DNA from: Deltaproteobacteria bacterium RBG_16_44_11
Lineage (GTDB): Bacteria; Desulfobacterota; Syntrophia; Syntrophales; Smithellaceae
Reading direction: 5' to 3'
NCBI GenBank assembly: GCA_001797845.1
Contig: MGQN01000020.1
Span: forward strand, 1 to 5,578
Length of the DNA: 5,578 bases
The notes under the pieces: generated by a model
Seen by the model: the letters and a program-made list of their open reading frames with translations, nothing else
The model's database searches: none
What the model was told of the DNA's origin: nothing
Program-made: the position numbers and the translations under genes
Shown here: one piece after another, positions 5,148 through 5,578 of the stretch
How positions within the stretch are numbered: the stretch's first letter is position 1
Layout: each line of letters opens with the position of its first letter

Positions 5148-5578
5148 TCAAACCGAAATCGGCGGCCTGCGTTGTTGCCACGGCCTTGCTTCTTCCAGTT
5201 GAGAAGCCAAACGAAAGAGTGTGGCTTCATCGCCGAAGCGTCCGATGAAATGGATACCGATGGGAAGTTCTTCCTCGTTCCATGAAAGAGGAACGGACAT
5301 CGCCGGTTGACCCGTGGCGTTGCAAAGCGGAGTGAAAGGAACAAATTTTGCGGAACGCCGCCATCCCCGTAGAGGATCATCAACGGGCGCGTCAAACGTT
5401 CCCAACTCCACGGGCGGCTCGCCTAACGTGGGCGTCATAAAAATATCGTAATCAACAAAAAATTGCGCCACATCGCGGGAAATTTTCTGCAGCGTCTGGA
5501 CGGCGGTGAGATAATCGCCGGACGTGAAACGCTTTCCCTGTTCATAAAGAGCCCAGGTAAGCGGTTCGTAATCCTCAG
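5148..5578 (-). CDS. Amidase-signature-family hydrolase, C-terminal part (cut by window edge)
   Basis: The frame is open to the right edge and shows the last 142 residues of an amidase; family members are usually about 450-500 residues. Recognisable parts are DYDIFMTPTLGEPPVELG, FVPFTPLCNATGQPAMSVPL, LPIGIHFIGRFGDEATLFRLASQLE and the closing PW...RRPP, all characteristic of C-terminal amidase sequences and close in style to 6-aminohexanoate-cyclic-dimer hydrolase (NylA-like) and aryl-amidase groups. The Ser-cisSer-Lys catalytic region lies outside the window, so activity cannot be judged. The protein would hydrolyse a carboxamide; the substrate is unknown. A GTG at 5471 could be mistaken for a start, but the reading frame and amidase-like sequence continue upstream of it (for example LTWALYEQGKRFTSGDYL), so it is internal. 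The GatA subunit of the amidotransferase is less likely given the C-terminal style. Confidence 0.9.
   Translation of the reverse strand, partial: EDYEPLTWALYEQGKRFTSGDYLTAVQTLQKISRDVAQFFVDYDIFMTPTLGEPPVELGTFDAPVDDPLRGWRRSAKFVPFTPLCNATGQPAMSVPLSWNEEELPIGIHFIGRFGDEATLFRLASQLEEARPWQQRRPPISV

Noticed and set aside
5042..5248. Plus-strand frame of 68 codons between the SDR and amidase genes
   Set aside because: Half of it is antisense to the amidase C-terminus, the rest covers the palindrome region, and no ribosome site precedes it.

Overview
The window is an ordinary bacterial chromosomal segment of about 5.6 kb. All eight genes I can support lie on the minus strand, so transcription runs from right to left. 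In transcription order they are: the C-terminal end of an amidase (cut by the right edge), a FabG-like short-chain dehydrogenase, a GNAT acetyltransferase, a MenA-like UbiA-family prenyltransferase, a UbiE/MenG quinone methyltransferase, a small ABM-fold monooxygenase, a PerR-type Fur-family repressor, and the N-terminal 223 codons of catalase-peroxidase KatG (cut by the left edge). There are no RNA genes, insertion sequences, CRISPR arrays or phage genes, and no gene-free stretch exceeds 300 bases.

The genes fall into three blocks. Right (about 5578-3561): amidase, SDR and GNAT, with short gaps and no obvious shared pathway. The SDR is preceded by a perfect 8-2-8 palindrome that overlaps a candidate -10 box. 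Middle (3550-1475): menA, ubiE and the ABM gene, separated by 14 and 26 bp and preceded by a good sigma70-type promoter (TTGACA, 17 bp, TATGTT). This looks like a quinone-maturation operon: MenA prenylates the aromatic head group, UbiE methylates the ring, and the ABM protein may act on quinols or small aromatics. Left (1440-1): perR then katG, a classical peroxide-response pair. An identical 19-bp sequence centred on the palindrome GGAAT-N-ATTCC lies, in opposite orientations, just before perR and in the perR-katG gap. Its 1-bp-centred symmetry fits a Fur-family box, so these are probably the PerR operators of an autoregulated peroxide regulon.

The likely host is a Gram-negative bacterium that makes menaquinone or a similar naphthoquinone and defends itself against peroxide. 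The gene mix, moderate GC and PerR-KatG pairing would suit an anaerobic or microaerophilic member of the Desulfobacterota (deltaproteobacterial lineage), but this is a weak inference from protein style, not a taxonomic result. katG is clearly richer in GC than the rest of the window.

I see no convincing new multi-gene system. The most worthwhile observations are the duplicated operator, the His-to-Asn change at a PerR regulatory-metal position, the palindrome before the SDR, and the ABM gene attached to quinone genes.
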